Assembly: GCA_963793005.1 (NCBI GenBank) | Contig: CAWBYP010000002.1 | Coordinates: 434,001 to 498,000 of the forward strand | Direction of reading: 5' to 3' | DNA from: RPQJ01 sp963793005 | Lineage (GTDB): Bacteria; Pseudomonadota; Gammaproteobacteria; Steroidobacterales; Steroidobacteraceae | DNA length: 64,000 nucleotides | Shown: positions 7,253-15,724 of the stretch, piece by piece | Numbering within the stretch: position 1 is the stretch's first letter | Layout of the letters: the number at the start of each line of letters is the position of its first letter | The notes under the pieces: generated by a model | Seen by the model: only the letters and a program-made list of their open reading frames with translations | Database searches by the model: none | Told to the model about the DNA's origin: nothing | Translations under genes and position numbers: made by a program

Positions 7253-8574
7253 GCACGACCCTGCAATCGATCGACTGGTCTGCCCTCGGCGACGAACAGC
7301 GTCGGGAGATCCTGCGTCGGCCTGCGCAGCGTGACACGGGCACGCTGCTGGCCAGCGCCGCGCTGATCGTGGACCAGGTGCGCAGTCGCGGCGACGCGGC
7401 GCTTCGCGAGTACACGGCGCGGTTCGACGGAGTCAAGCTCGAGTCGCTCGCCGTGACCGCGGCCGAGTTCGACGAAGCCGCGGCCGACATCACCCGCGAA
7501 CAACTTGCCGCACTGCGCCGCGCGATCGAGACCGTGACGCGCTTTCACGAGACCCAGTCGCTGGAACCGGTGCGCGTCCAGACGGCGCCCGGCGTGAACT
7601 GCGAGCGCGTGTTCGTGCCCATCGATGCCGTCGGCCTGTACGTGCCGGCCGGCACCGCACCGCTGCCGTCCACCGCCATCATGCTCGCTGTACCGGCGCG
7701 CCTCGCGCGATGCCCGCTGCGCGTGCTGTGCACGCCGCCCCGGTCGGATGGTCGCGCGGACCCCGCCGTGCTCGTGGCGGCACGGCTCTGTGGAATCGAA
7801 ACCGTGTTCAAGGTTGGCGGCGCCCAGGCGATCGCTGCAATGGCCTACGGGACCGAGAGCGTGCCGAAGGTGAACAAGGTATTCGGACCCGGAAACTCAT
7901 GGGTCACCGCAGCCAAGCAGCTGGTGGCCGCCGATGCGGACGGGGCTGCGCTCGACATGCCAGCGGGACCGTCAGAAGTGCTGGTCATCGCCGACGACGC
8001 GGCCACTGCGGAGTTCGTCGCCGCGGACCTGCTCGCCCAGGCCGAGCACAGCGAGGATGCGCAGGTCGTGCTGGTCACGACCACGCGTGGATTCGCCGAT
8101 CAGTGCATCGCCGAGGTCGAGCGCCAGCTTGCCTCCCTGCCCCGGCGCGAGATCGCAGCGCGTGCCATCGCCGGCAGCCGGGTCATACTGGTTCCCGACC
8201 TCGACACCGCGCTAGAGGTGAGCAACCTGTACGCCCCCGAGCACCTGATACTGCAGGTGCGGTCACCGCGCCGCTGGCTTGAGCGCGTCCGCAACGCTGG
8301 TTCCGTGTTCCTCGGCGCCTGGACGCCCGAGACCATGGGCGACTACTGCAGCGGCACCAACCACGTGCTGCCCACCTACGGCCATGCCCGTGCCTACAGC
8401 GGCCTCGGCGTACTGGATTTCGTTCGCCGAATGACAGTCCAGGAAGTCACGCCCGAGGGCCTGGCAGACCTCGGCCTCACGGCCCGCGTGCTCGCGCGGC
8501 TCGAGGCACTCGAGGGCCACGCAAACGCGGTCACGGTGCGCCTCGACGCGATCACCGCCGGGATACAGCAATGA
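7249..8574 (+). CDS. hisD: histidinol dehydrogenase
   Basis: The product has 441 residues and carries out the last two oxidations from L-histidinol to histidine, with NAD and zinc. Signatures include the VGLYVPAGTAPLPSTAIM block, FKVGGAQAIAAMAYGTES, KVFGPGNSWVTAAKQLV, DMPAGPSEVLVIAD, DLLAQAEHSEDAQV and the late SVFLGAWTPETMGDYCSGTNHVLPT. The start ATG 7249 overlaps the hisG stop as ATGA, and the C terminus overlaps hisC in the same way. Confidence 0.97.
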   Translation: MSTTLQSIDWSALGDEQRREILRRPAQRDTGTLLASAALIVDQVRSRGDAALREYTARFDGVKLESLAVTAAEFDEAAADITREQLAALRRAIETVTRFHETQSLEPVRVQTAPGVNCERVFVPIDAVGLYVPAGTAPLPSTAIMLAVPARLARCPLRVLCTPPRSDGRADPAVLVAARLCGIETVFKVGGAQAIAAMAYGTESVPKVNKVFGPGNSWVTAAKQLVAADADGAALDMPAGPSEVLVIADDAATAEFVAADLLAQAEHSEDAQVVLVTTTRGFADQCIAEVERQLASLPRREIAARAIAGSRVILVPDLDTALEVSNLYAPEHLILQVRSPRRWLERVRNAGSVFLGAWTPETMGDYCSGTNHVLPTYGHARAYSGLGVLDFVRRMTVQEVTPEGLADLGLTARVLARLEALEGHANAVTVRLDAITAGIQQ

Positions 8575-9628
8575 GCTCGGTGCTTGCGCTGGCCCGTCCC
8601 GACATACTGGAACTGCAGCCCTACCAGCACGCGGCGTGGGACCCGTCGCACGAGCGCATGCATGCCAACGAGATGCCCTGGCGGGCACAGGGCGACAACA
8701 GCGACGCCGGCCTGAACCGCTATCCTGAGCCGCAGCCTCGGGCGCTGGTGGAACGCATGGCGCGCCTCTACGACGTGCCCGCAAGCCAGCTGCTGGTCGG
8801 TCGCGGCAGCGACGAGGCAATCGACCTGCTGGTGCGCGCTTTCTGCCGTGCGGGTATCGACAGCGTCGTGACCTGCCCCCCGACCTTCGGCTTCTACAAG
8901 GTCGCGGCCCGGATCCAGGGTGCCGCGGTGATCGAGGTGCCGTTGCGCGGCGAGGATTTCCTGCTCGACACCCAAGGCGTGATCGATGCCGGCGCGCGCG
9001 CGAAGATCGTGTTCCTGTGTTCCCCCAACAACCCTACGGGAAGGCTGATCGACGAGCCGGACATTCTCGCGATCTGCCGTGCGCTCGAAGGCCGCGCGCT
9101 GGTCTGCCTGGACGAGGCCTATCTCGAGTTCTCGGGGCGTGCCAGCCTGGCAGGCCGAGCATCGATGAATATCCGAACCTCGTGATCCTGCGCACGCTCT
9201 CGAAGGCCTACGCGCTGGCCGGCGCGCGCTGCGGCACGCTGGTCGCGGCCGAGGATATCGTCGCGCTGCTGAAGCGCATCATCCCTCCCTACGCAATTCC
9301 GTCATCGACCGTCGAGGATGTGCTGCGACTCACCGAGGCACCCCAACAGGCGATATCCGCGCAACGCATCCGTACGATCCTCGAGCAGCGTGAGCGGATG
9401 CGACTGCGCCTGGCCAACATGCCTTCTGTGCTGCAGGTGTTCGACTCGGACGCCAATTTCCTGCTGGTGCGATTCAGGGATGCACGCAGCACGCTTGAAG
9501 CTGGCAAGTCCGCTGGCCTGCTGGTCCGGGACTTAAGCCAAGCGCCGCGACTCGAGGGTTGCCTGCGCATATCCGTCGGGACCCCCGAACAGAACGAGCG
9601 GCTGCTGGCCGCGGTGGAGCGCGCATGA
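8571..9628 (+). pseudogene. hisC: histidinol-phosphate aminotransferase, interrupted by a one-base frameshift
   Basis: Two overlapping frames together make one complete HisC of about 352 residues, a PLP enzyme converting imidazole-acetol phosphate to histidinol phosphate. The first frame (8571-9185) holds MHANEMPW, GLNRYPEPQP, GRGSDEAIDLL, LCSPNNPTG and CLDEAYLEFSG. The second holds SIDEYPNLVILRTLSKAYALAGARCG, with the PLP lysine in SKAYALAG, through to GCLRISVGTPEQNERLL. The switch falls near 9153-9160. There GGCCGAGCATCGATGAA reads G-R-A-S-M, but one extra C (GGCCCGAGC) would give G-P-S-I-D-E, the expected sequence. Start and stop both overlap neighbours by 4 bases, so the gene is otherwise intact. 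It is either a sequencing error in a C run or a recent mutation. Confidence 0.88.
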
Positions 9629-10695
9629 GCCTCGAACGCATCCTGTTCATCGATCGCGACGGCACCTTGATCGAGGAACCCGACGACAAGCAGGTGGACA
9701 GCATCGCCAAGCTGCGGCTCGCGCGCGGCGTCATTGCCGCACTGCTGGACCTGCAGCGTGCGGGTTACAGGCTGGTCCTCGTCAGCAACCAGGATGGCCT
9801 CGGCACTACGTCGTTTCCGGAACCGAGCTTTCGCGAACCGCAGGACTTCATGCGCGAGATCTTCGCGTCACAGGGCATCGAGTTTGAGGCGGAGTTCTTC
9901 TGTCCCCATTTCCCTGCCGACGACTGCGCCTGTCGCAAGCCCAGGACAGGGCTTCTCACCGAGTTCATGGCCGGGCGCAGCATCGACCTCGAGCGAAGCT
10001 ACGTGATCGGGGACCGCCAGACCGACCTGGACCTCGCGGCAAATCTCGGCATCGGCGGCATCCGCATCCATGGTGACGGCGGCGCGAGCTGGATCGAGAT
10101 CGCAGACCGCCTGTGCAGGCCGGAACGCACCGCGCGAGTCGAACGTCGCACGAAGGAAACGGATATCAAGGTAGCGGTCAACCTTGACCGGGAAACGCCA
10201 GTCTCCATCTCGACCGGCATCGGCTTCTTCGACCACATGCTCGAGCAGGTGGCACGCCACGGCGCCTTTTCGCTCGAGCTCAGCTGTACCGGCGATCTCG
10301 ACATCGACGAGCACCACACGGTCGAGGACTGCGCGCTTGCACTCGGCCAGGCATTGCGCGAGGCGCTGGGCGAAAAGCGCGGCATCGGACGCTACGGCTT
10401 CGTGCTGCCGATGGATGAAGCGCTCGCCCAGGTCGCCATCGACCTGTCCGGCCGGCCGTACGCCGTGTTCACGGGACGGTTCGGGCGCGACATCGTGGGT
10501 GCGCTGCCCACGGAACTCGTGCCGCACTTCTTCCGCTCGCTGGCCGATAGCCTGGGTGCCGCGATTCACATCGAGGTGCGCGGCGAAAACACGCACCACA
10601 TGATCGAGGCCTGCTTCAAGGGCGTTGGTCGCGCGCTGCGACGCGCGGTGCGGGTGCGCGGCGACGAACTGCCGAGCACCAAGGGCGTGCTGTGA
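9625..10695 (+). CDS. hisB: bifunctional histidinol-phosphatase / imidazoleglycerol-phosphate dehydratase
   Basis: The product has 356 residues, like the enterobacterial fused HisB. Residues 1 to about 165 form a HAD phosphatase with the nucleophile motif FIDRDGTLIEEP, a zinc-binding CPHFPADDCACRKP loop and GDRQTDLDLAANLG. The rest is the dehydratase, with manganese-binding histidines in GFFDHMLEQVARHG, DEHHTVEDCALALGQAL and the C-terminal GENTHHMIEACFKG. The two activities are steps 9 and 7 of the pathway. ATG 9625 overlaps the hisC stop by 4 bases. Confidence 0.96.
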   Translation: MSLERILFIDRDGTLIEEPDDKQVDSIAKLRLARGVIAALLDLQRAGYRLVLVSNQDGLGTTSFPEPSFREPQDFMREIFASQGIEFEAEFFCPHFPADDCACRKPRTGLLTEFMAGRSIDLERSYVIGDRQTDLDLAANLGIGGIRIHGDGGASWIEIADRLCRPERTARVERRTKETDIKVAVNLDRETPVSISTGIGFFDHMLEQVARHGAFSLELSCTGDLDIDEHHTVEDCALALGQALREALGEKRGIGRYGFVLPMDEALAQVAIDLSGRPYAVFTGRFGRDIVGALPTELVPHFFRSLADSLGAAIHIEVRGENTHHMIEACFKGVGRALRRAVRVRGDELPSTKGVL

Positions 10696-10705
10696 GCGGG
10701 TATCC

Positions 10706-11302
10706 GTGAGCAGCGTCGCCATCATCGACAACGGCGGAGCGAACATCGCGTCGTTGCGCTATGCGCTCGAGCGCCTGGGCGCCGACGCGCAACTGACCGC
10801 CGATCCGGCGGTGCTGGAATCCGCGCCGCGGGTGATCCTGCCAGGCGTCGGTGCCGCCGCGGCCGCAATGCAACGCCTCGAATCGCTTGGCCTGGTCGAG
10901 ACGATCCGCAGCCTGCAGCAACCGATGCTCGGGATCTGCCTCGGCATGCAGCTGCTGTTCGACACCAGCGAGGAAGGCGGCACGGCCTGCCTCGGGTTGT
11001 TGTCCGGCCGCGTGGAGCGCATCGCCGACCGCGACGCGTACCCGGTACCGCACATGGGTTGGAACCAGCTCGAGTTCGCCTCGCCAGATCCGCTGCTCAG
11101 GGGAATCGCGCGCGGCGACCATGTCTATTTCGTGCACAGCTATGCCGCACCCGTCGGTCCGTGGACCATCGCCACCGCAGACTATGGCGGATCCTTCTCG
11201 GCGGTCGTTCGCCAGGGCAATTTCGTCGGCATGCAGTTCCATCCCGAGCGCTCCGGGGCGACGGGCGCGCGCCTGCTCGCGAACTTCCTGGAGATCGCGT
11301 GA
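10706..11302 (+). CDS. hisH: imidazole glycerol phosphate synthase, glutaminase subunit
   Basis: The product has 198 residues and is a class I glutamine amidotransferase feeding ammonia to HisF. The nucleophile cysteine is in GICLGMQLLF, and the His and Glu of the triad are in GMQFHPERSG near the C terminus. The GTG at 10706 (MSSVAIIDNGGANIASL) was chosen: it is 10 bases after hisB and fits the family N terminus, whereas the open frame upstream is hisB sequence. It overlaps hisA by one base (TGATG). Confidence 0.95.
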   Translation: MSSVAIIDNGGANIASLRYALERLGADAQLTADPAVLESAPRVILPGVGAAAAAMQRLESLGLVETIRSLQQPMLGICLGMQLLFDTSEEGGTACLGLLSGRVERIADRDAYPVPHMGWNQLEFASPDPLLRGIARGDHVYFVHSYAAPVGPWTIATADYGGSFSAVVRQGNFVGMQFHPERSGATGARLLANFLEIA

Positions 11303-12042
11303 TGCAGCTGATACCGGCAATCGACCTGCGCGACGGCCGGGTGGTGCGGCTGCTGCAGGGCCGGTTCGACGCCGAAACCGTTTACGCCGACGAGCCGATG
11401 ACGGTCCTCGAAACGTACGCAGGACTGGGCGCGCGCCTGGTGCACGTCGTGGACCTCGACGGTGCGCGCGCCGGGGCCCAGGGCAACGCCGCGGCGATAG
11501 CCGCGCTCGCTGCGTCCGGGCGCGCGGCGCTGCAGGTCGGCGGCGGCGTCCGCAACCGCGACACGGTCAAACGCCTGCTCGAGGCGGGAGTCGCCAGGAT
11601 CGTCGTCGGCAGCGCGGCCGTCTCCGAGCCCGCGGATGTCGCATCGTGGCTGCAGGAATTCGGGCCCGAGCGCGTCGTGCTCGCATTCGACGTACGCCTC
11701 GACGACGATGGAGTACCCCGGCTGGCCACGCACGGCTGGGAGCGCCAGACGGCACTCAGCCTGTGGGATGCCGTCGCTCGTTTCGAACCGCACGGTCTGC
11801 AGCACGTGCTTTGCACCGACGTGGCGCGCGACGGTGCGCTGTCGGGGCCGAACCAGGCGCTCTACCATGACGCCGTGCGTCGATTCCCGGGAGTCCGCTG
11901 GCAGGCGTCGGGAGGCGTGCGCGACGCCGACGACCTGCGGGCGCTCGCCTCCGCCGGCGTCTCCGGGGCGGTAAGCGGCCGCGCGCTGCTGGAAAAACGC
12001 ATGCAGGCAGAGGAGCTGGCGCCATTCTTGCGAAGCGAATAA
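11302..12042 (+). CDS. hisA: phosphoribosylformimino-5-aminoimidazole carboxamide ribotide isomerase
   Basis: The product has 246 residues and is a TIM-barrel isomerase that opens the ribose ring of ProFAR. The catalytic aspartates sit in MQLIPAIDLRDGRVVRLLQG at the N terminus and in HVLCTDVARDGALSGPN in the second half. Phosphate-binding loops LQVGGGVRN and WQASGGVRDADDL are present. The start ATG shares a base with the hisH stop. The 3' end overlaps hisF by 19 bases if hisF starts at ATT 12024. Confidence 0.96.
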   Translation: MQLIPAIDLRDGRVVRLLQGRFDAETVYADEPMTVLETYAGLGARLVHVVDLDGARAGAQGNAAAIAALAASGRAALQVGGGVRNRDTVKRLLEAGVARIVVGSAAVSEPADVASWLQEFGPERVVLAFDVRLDDDGVPRLATHGWERQTALSLWDAVARFEPHGLQHVLCTDVARDGALSGPNQALYHDAVRRFPGVRWQASGGVRDADDLRALASAGVSGAVSGRALLEKRMQAEELAPFLRSE

Positions 12043-12791
12043 TTCCCTGCCTGGACGTGCGTGACGGCCAGGTCGTCAAGGGCGTGCGATTCAGCGACCA
12101 CCGCGTCGTCGGCGACATCCTCGACCTTGCGAATCGCTATCGCACCGAGGGCGCGGATGAACTCGTCTTCTACGACATCACCGCGAGTCCCGAGGGCCGC
12201 TCGGTTGACCGCGACTGGGTATCGCGGGTCGCGCGCGTGCTCGACATCCCGTTCTGCGTCGCGGGTGGCATACGCAACGTGCAGGACGCCGAGGCGGTAC
12301 TGAACGCGGGTGCCGAGAAAATATCGGTCAACTCCCCCGCGCTCGCCGACCCTGCGCTGATCGAGCGCCTCGCCAGGCGCTTCGGATCGCAGTGCGTCGT
12401 CGTCGGCGTCGACAGCCAGACGGTGGGCCGTGACTACCTCGTCTACCAGTACACCGGAGACCCGCAGCGGTCCAGCAGCACGGCGCGCCGCACGCTGGAC
12501 TGGGTCCGGGAGGCTCAGGATCGCGGTGCTGGCGAGATCGTGCTCAACTGCATGGCGAGCGACGGCGTGCGCGATGGCTACGACATCGAGCAGTTGCTGC
12601 TGGTCAGGGATGCCTGCCACGTGCCGCTGATCGCCTCGGGCGGCGCCGGGGCGCCCGGGCATTTCGTCGACGTGTTCCAGCGCGCACGGGTCGACGGCGC
12701 GCTGGCCGCCAGCGTGTTCCACTCGGGCGAGATCGCAATTCCGGAACTCAAGCGGCAACTGGCTGCAGCGAATGTGGAGGTACGACCGTGA
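12024..12791 (+). CDS. hisF: imidazole glycerol phosphate synthase, cyclase subunit (AUU start)
   Basis: The product has 255 residues and is the TIM-barrel partner of HisH that forms imidazole glycerol phosphate and AICAR. HisF proteins normally start M-L-A-K-R-I-I-P-C-L-D-V. Here the frame reads I-L-A-K-R-I-I-P-C-L-D-V with ATT at 12024-12026, preceded 8 bases earlier by a strong AGAGGAG (12009-12015). No ATG, GTG or TTG is in frame near this point; the next, GTG 12057, would delete the first strand with catalytic Asp11. Asp in CLDVRDGQVVKG and Asp130 in VVVGVDSQ are both present. An ATG-to-ATT change or a sequencing error are the two explanations. Confidence 0.9.
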   Translation: MLAKRIIPCLDVRDGQVVKGVRFSDHRVVGDILDLANRYRTEGADELVFYDITASPEGRSVDRDWVSRVARVLDIPFCVAGGIRNVQDAEAVLNAGAEKISVNSPALADPALIERLARRFGSQCVVVGVDSQTVGRDYLVYQYTGDPQRSSSTARRTLDWVREAQDRGAGEIVLNCMASDGVRDGYDIEQLLLVRDACHVPLIASGGAGAPGHFVDVFQRARVDGALAASVFHSGEIAIPELKRQLAAANVEVRP

Positions 12792-13417
12792 CGCCGGATC
12801 AGGTTCGGACACTGGCCTGGGACAAGGGTGCAGGCCTGCTGCCGGCGATCGTGCAGCACGCGCGCACCGGGCAGGTACTGATGCTCGCATTCATGAACCA
12901 GGAGGCGCTCAGCCTGACGCTCTCCACCGGGCGCGCCGTCTTTTTCAGTCGCTCGCGCGGCGAGCTGTGGACCAAGGGAGAAACCTCGGGCAACTACCTG
13001 AACGTGGTGGACGTCAGCGTGGACTGCGACGCCGACTCGATACTGGTGCTGGCCGACCCTCTCGGCCCGACCTGCCACAACGGCACCGAGTCGTGCTTTG
13101 CCGACGCTGCGCCCACTGACGTGCAGACGCTCAGCTTCCTGCGCGTGCTCGAGACGACGATCGCCAACCGCATGGCAGAGAAGCCCGAAGGCAGTTACAC
13201 CGCGCGGCTGGTGGCCGAGGGTCCCGGGCGAATCGCGCAGAAAATCGGCGAGGAAGGCGTGGAGACCGCGCTTGCAGCCGTGACCCGGGACGACGCGGGC
13301 CTGCTGTCGGAGTGCGCGGACCTCGTCTATCACCTGGTCGTGCTGCTGAAGTCGCGTAACCTCGAGCTCGACGACCTGGTCTCCGAATTACGCTCGCGAC
13401 ACGACCGACGGCCCTGA
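12788..13417 (+). CDS. hisI: bifunctional phosphoribosyl-AMP cyclohydrolase / phosphoribosyl-ATP pyrophosphatase
   Basis: The product has 209 residues, the fused HisIE. The N-terminal cyclohydrolase has MLAFMNQEALSLTLSTG, the metal-binding DCDADSILV and GPTCHNGTESCF. The C-terminal pyrophosphohydrolase (from about residue 115) has the MazG-like EEGVETALAA and ADLVYHLVVLL helices. GTG 12788 overlaps the hisF stop by 4 bases. It is the last his gene. Its 3' end overlaps the convergent MFS gene by 30 bases, and no hairpin terminator is visible. Confidence 0.96.
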   Translation: MTPDQVRTLAWDKGAGLLPAIVQHARTGQVLMLAFMNQEALSLTLSTGRAVFFSRSRGELWTKGETSGNYLNVVDVSVDCDADSILVLADPLGPTCHNGTESCFADAAPTDVQTLSFLRVLETTIANRMAEKPEGSYTARLVAEGPGRIAQKIGEEGVETALAAVTRDDAGLLSECADLVYHLVVLLKSRNLELDDLVSELRSRHDRRP

Positions 13418-14581
13418 CCTTCCGCCCGCGGCGAGCGACAGCATCAGGACAGCGGCCACGGCGGTTACCAGCGCCGACACTGCAAATGCGGTCGTGGAGC
13501 CGAAGCGCTCCCAGATCAGGCCGAACAGCACCGCGCCGGGCAGCGCCAGGAGTCCGCTCGCCAGGTGATAGAGCCCGAAGGCCGTGCCGCGCTCCTCGGC
13601 GGCCGCGTGGTCCCCGATCACGGATCGTTCCGCGGGCTCGGTGACCGCAAGCGTGGCCGAATAGGCGATGAACAGCGCCCAGACACCCAGTTTCCCCGGA
13701 CCGGCGAAGGCCAGCAGCGACAGCACGACCACTCGGAGTGTCCAGCCCCCAAGCAGCAGCGGCAGGCGCCCGATACGGTCGGAGAGGATGCCGGCCGGCA
13801 TCGCGATCAGCATCTTCGCCACACTGGCCGCGGCCCAGACCAGAGGCACCCAGACCACCTGCAGGCCAGCCTGCCGCGCCCAGAGCACGACGAACACCTC
13901 CGGCACGCTCGCGAGCGCCAGCAGGCCCGCGGCGACGATCATCGCGCGCAAGCGGCCGTGCAGCGCGCCCCAGGAGAATTTCGGTGGCGCCGGTACCGCC
14001 GCCGCCTGCGCAGGGGGCACGCCGAAATACAGCAGCAGCAGCACCATCACGCCAGGCACGGCCGATGCCAGGAACACGTGCTTCAGGTCCACCTGCGACG
14101 ACAGCAGCGCGAAAGCGAGCAGTGGACCGATCACCGATCCTGCGTGGTCCATTGAGCGGTGGAAGCCGAAAGCCCGCCCGCGCTGCTCTGGCCCAGCCGC
14201 CGCCGCGATCAGCGCGTCGCGTGGCGCAGTGCGGATGCCCTTGCCGACGCGGTCGAGGAAACGCAGCACCAGGACCGCGGGCCAGCCCACGGCCAGCCCG
14301 ATCAGCGGTCGCATCGAGTTCGACAGCGTATAGCCGCCGAGCACCAGCGACTTGGCGCGCACGCCGCGGTCGGCCATGCGGCCCGAGACGAGCTTGAGCA
14401 CGCTCGCCGTCGCTTCGGCCAGCCCCTCGACCAGTCCGACGATCGCCGGCCCGGCACCCAGCGCGGCGGTAAGAAAGATCGGCAGCAGCGGCGTGATCAT
14501 TTCGCTCGCCGCGTCGTTCAGCAGCGAGACCAGGCCGAGCACCACGACCGTACGTGGCAGCGCAGAACGCACGGCTGTCAT
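13388..14581 (-). CDS. MFS transporter
   Basis: The product has 397 residues and about 12 hydrophobic segments typical of the major facilitator superfamily. It is an inner-membrane secondary transporter. The loop 2-3 motif appears as GRMADRGVRAKSLVLGGY. The RFLDRVGKGIRTAPRDALIA block is characteristic of one MFS subgroup of unknown substrate. It lies 10 bases after asd and is probably co-transcribed with lysAC-asd, which suggests but does not prove export or uptake of an amino acid or precursor. ATG 14581 was chosen because upstream in-frame codons fall within asd. Confidence 0.85.
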   Translation of the reverse strand: MTAVRSALPRTVVVLGLVSLLNDAASEMITPLLPIFLTAALGAGPAIVGLVEGLAEATASVLKLVSGRMADRGVRAKSLVLGGYTLSNSMRPLIGLAVGWPAVLVLRFLDRVGKGIRTAPRDALIAAAAGPEQRGRAFGFHRSMDHAGSVIGPLLAFALLSSQVDLKHVFLASAVPGVMVLLLLYFGVPPAQAAAVPAPPKFSWGALHGRLRAMIVAAGLLALASVPEVFVVLWARQAGLQVVWVPLVWAAASVAKMLIAMPAGILSDRIGRLPLLLGGWTLRVVVLSLLAFAGPGKLGVWALFIAYSATLAVTEPAERSVIGDHAAAEERGTAFGLYHLASGLLALPGAVLFGLIWERFGSTTAFAVSALVTAVAAVLMLSLAAGGRSGPSVVSRA

Positions 14582-14591
14582 CGACGGTTCG

Positions 14592-15707
14592 TCAGTGCGG
14601 CTGCTCGAGCAGGATGCGCAGCATCCTCCTGAGAGGCTCGGCGGCACCCCACAACAACTGGTCGCCGACCGTGAAGGCGGTCAGGTATTCGCCTCCCATG
14701 GCCAGCTTGCGCACTCGTCCCACCGGCACCTCGAGAGTACCGCTCACGCGCGCCGGCGTGAGCTCGCGGATCGACGACTCGCGATCGTTTGGCACCAGTC
14801 GCACCCAGTCGTTGGCACTCGCGATCAACTGCTCGATCTCGGTGAGCGGCAGGTCGCGTTTCAACTTGATGGTCACGGCCTGGCTGTGGCAGCGCATCGC
14901 GCCGACTCGCACGCAGACGCCGTCCACCGGGATCACGTGTACGACGCGACCGAGGATCTTGTTGGTCTCGGCGCCACCCTTCCATTCCTCGCGGCTCTGG
15001 CCATTGCCCAGGTCCTTGTCGATCCACGGAATGAGGCTGCCCGCCAGCGGCACGGAGAAATGCTCGGTCGGCAGGCCCGGGCTTCGCAGCGCATCGGTCA
15101 CCGCGCGGTCGATGTCGAGGATCGCGCTGCCGGGATCGGCCAGCTGCCCCGCGGCTGCCGCGTGCAGCACGCCCATCTGTTCGATCAACTCGCGCATGTT
15201 CTGCGCGCCCGCACCGGATGCCGCCTGGTAGGTCATGGTGGTGATCCACTCGACCAGCCCCTCGCGGAACAGCCCGCCGAAGGCCATCAGCATCAGCGAG
15301 ACCGTGCAGTTTCCGCCGATGAAGTCCCGGACTCCTCCGCGCAAGCCCTCGTCAATGACAGTACGGTTCACGGGGTCGAGGATGATGACGGCGTCGTCCT
15401 TCATCCGCAGCGTTGACGCAGCGTCGATCCAGTAGCCGTTCCAGCCGGCCGCTCTCAGCCGCGGGTGCACTGAACTCGTGTATTCGCCGCCCTGGCAGCT
15501 CAGGATCACGTCGCAGGCTGACAGCGCATCGAGATCGTTGGCATCGCCGAGAACGCCCGAGCCACGGCCGACTTCCGGGGCCTGGCCACCCGCCTGCGAG
15601 GTGCTGAAAAATTTCGGCTCGATCAGGCCGAAATCGCCTTCCTCGGCCATGCGTTGCATCAGGACCGAGCCCACCATACCCCGCCAGCCGACGATGCCTG
15701 TCTTCAC
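14592..15707 (-). CDS. asd: aspartate-semialdehyde dehydrogenase
   Basis: The product has 371 residues, the E. coli-type length. It reduces aspartyl phosphate to aspartate semialdehyde, the branch-point precursor of lysine, threonine and methionine. It begins TGIVGWRGMVGSVLMQRM, the NADP-binding loop. The catalytic cysteine lies in FIGGNCTVSLMLMAFGGLF and the catalytic histidine in RVGAMRCHSQAVTIKL. It follows lysAC after 17 bases, so the two consecutive enzymes aspartokinase and Asd are made from one unit. Confidence 0.96.
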   Translation of the reverse strand: MKTGIVGWRGMVGSVLMQRMAEEGDFGLIEPKFFSTSQAGGQAPEVGRGSGVLGDANDLDALSACDVILSCQGGEYTSSVHPRLRAAGWNGYWIDAASTLRMKDDAVIILDPVNRTVIDEGLRGGVRDFIGGNCTVSLMLMAFGGLFREGLVEWITTMTYQAASGAGAQNMRELIEQMGVLHAAAAGQLADPGSAILDIDRAVTDALRSPGLPTEHFSVPLAGSLIPWIDKDLGNGQSREEWKGGAETNKILGRVVHVIPVDGVCVRVGAMRCHSQAVTIKLKRDLPLTEIEQLIASANDWVRLVPNDRESSIRELTPARVSGTLEVPVGRVRKLAMGGEYLTAFTVGDQLLWGAAEPLRRMLRILLEQPH

Positions 15708-15724
15708 CCTCTACTCCACCGCCG

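Noticed and set aside
9017..9185. Programmed ribosomal frameshift in hisC
   Set aside because: No slippery heptamer or downstream pseudoknot is seen, and HisC is not known to use recoding; a missing C in a C run explains it.
12057..12791. GTG 12057 as the hisF start
   Set aside because: It would remove the first beta strand including the catalytic Asp of CLDV and leave the strong ribosome-binding site at 12009-12015 unused.
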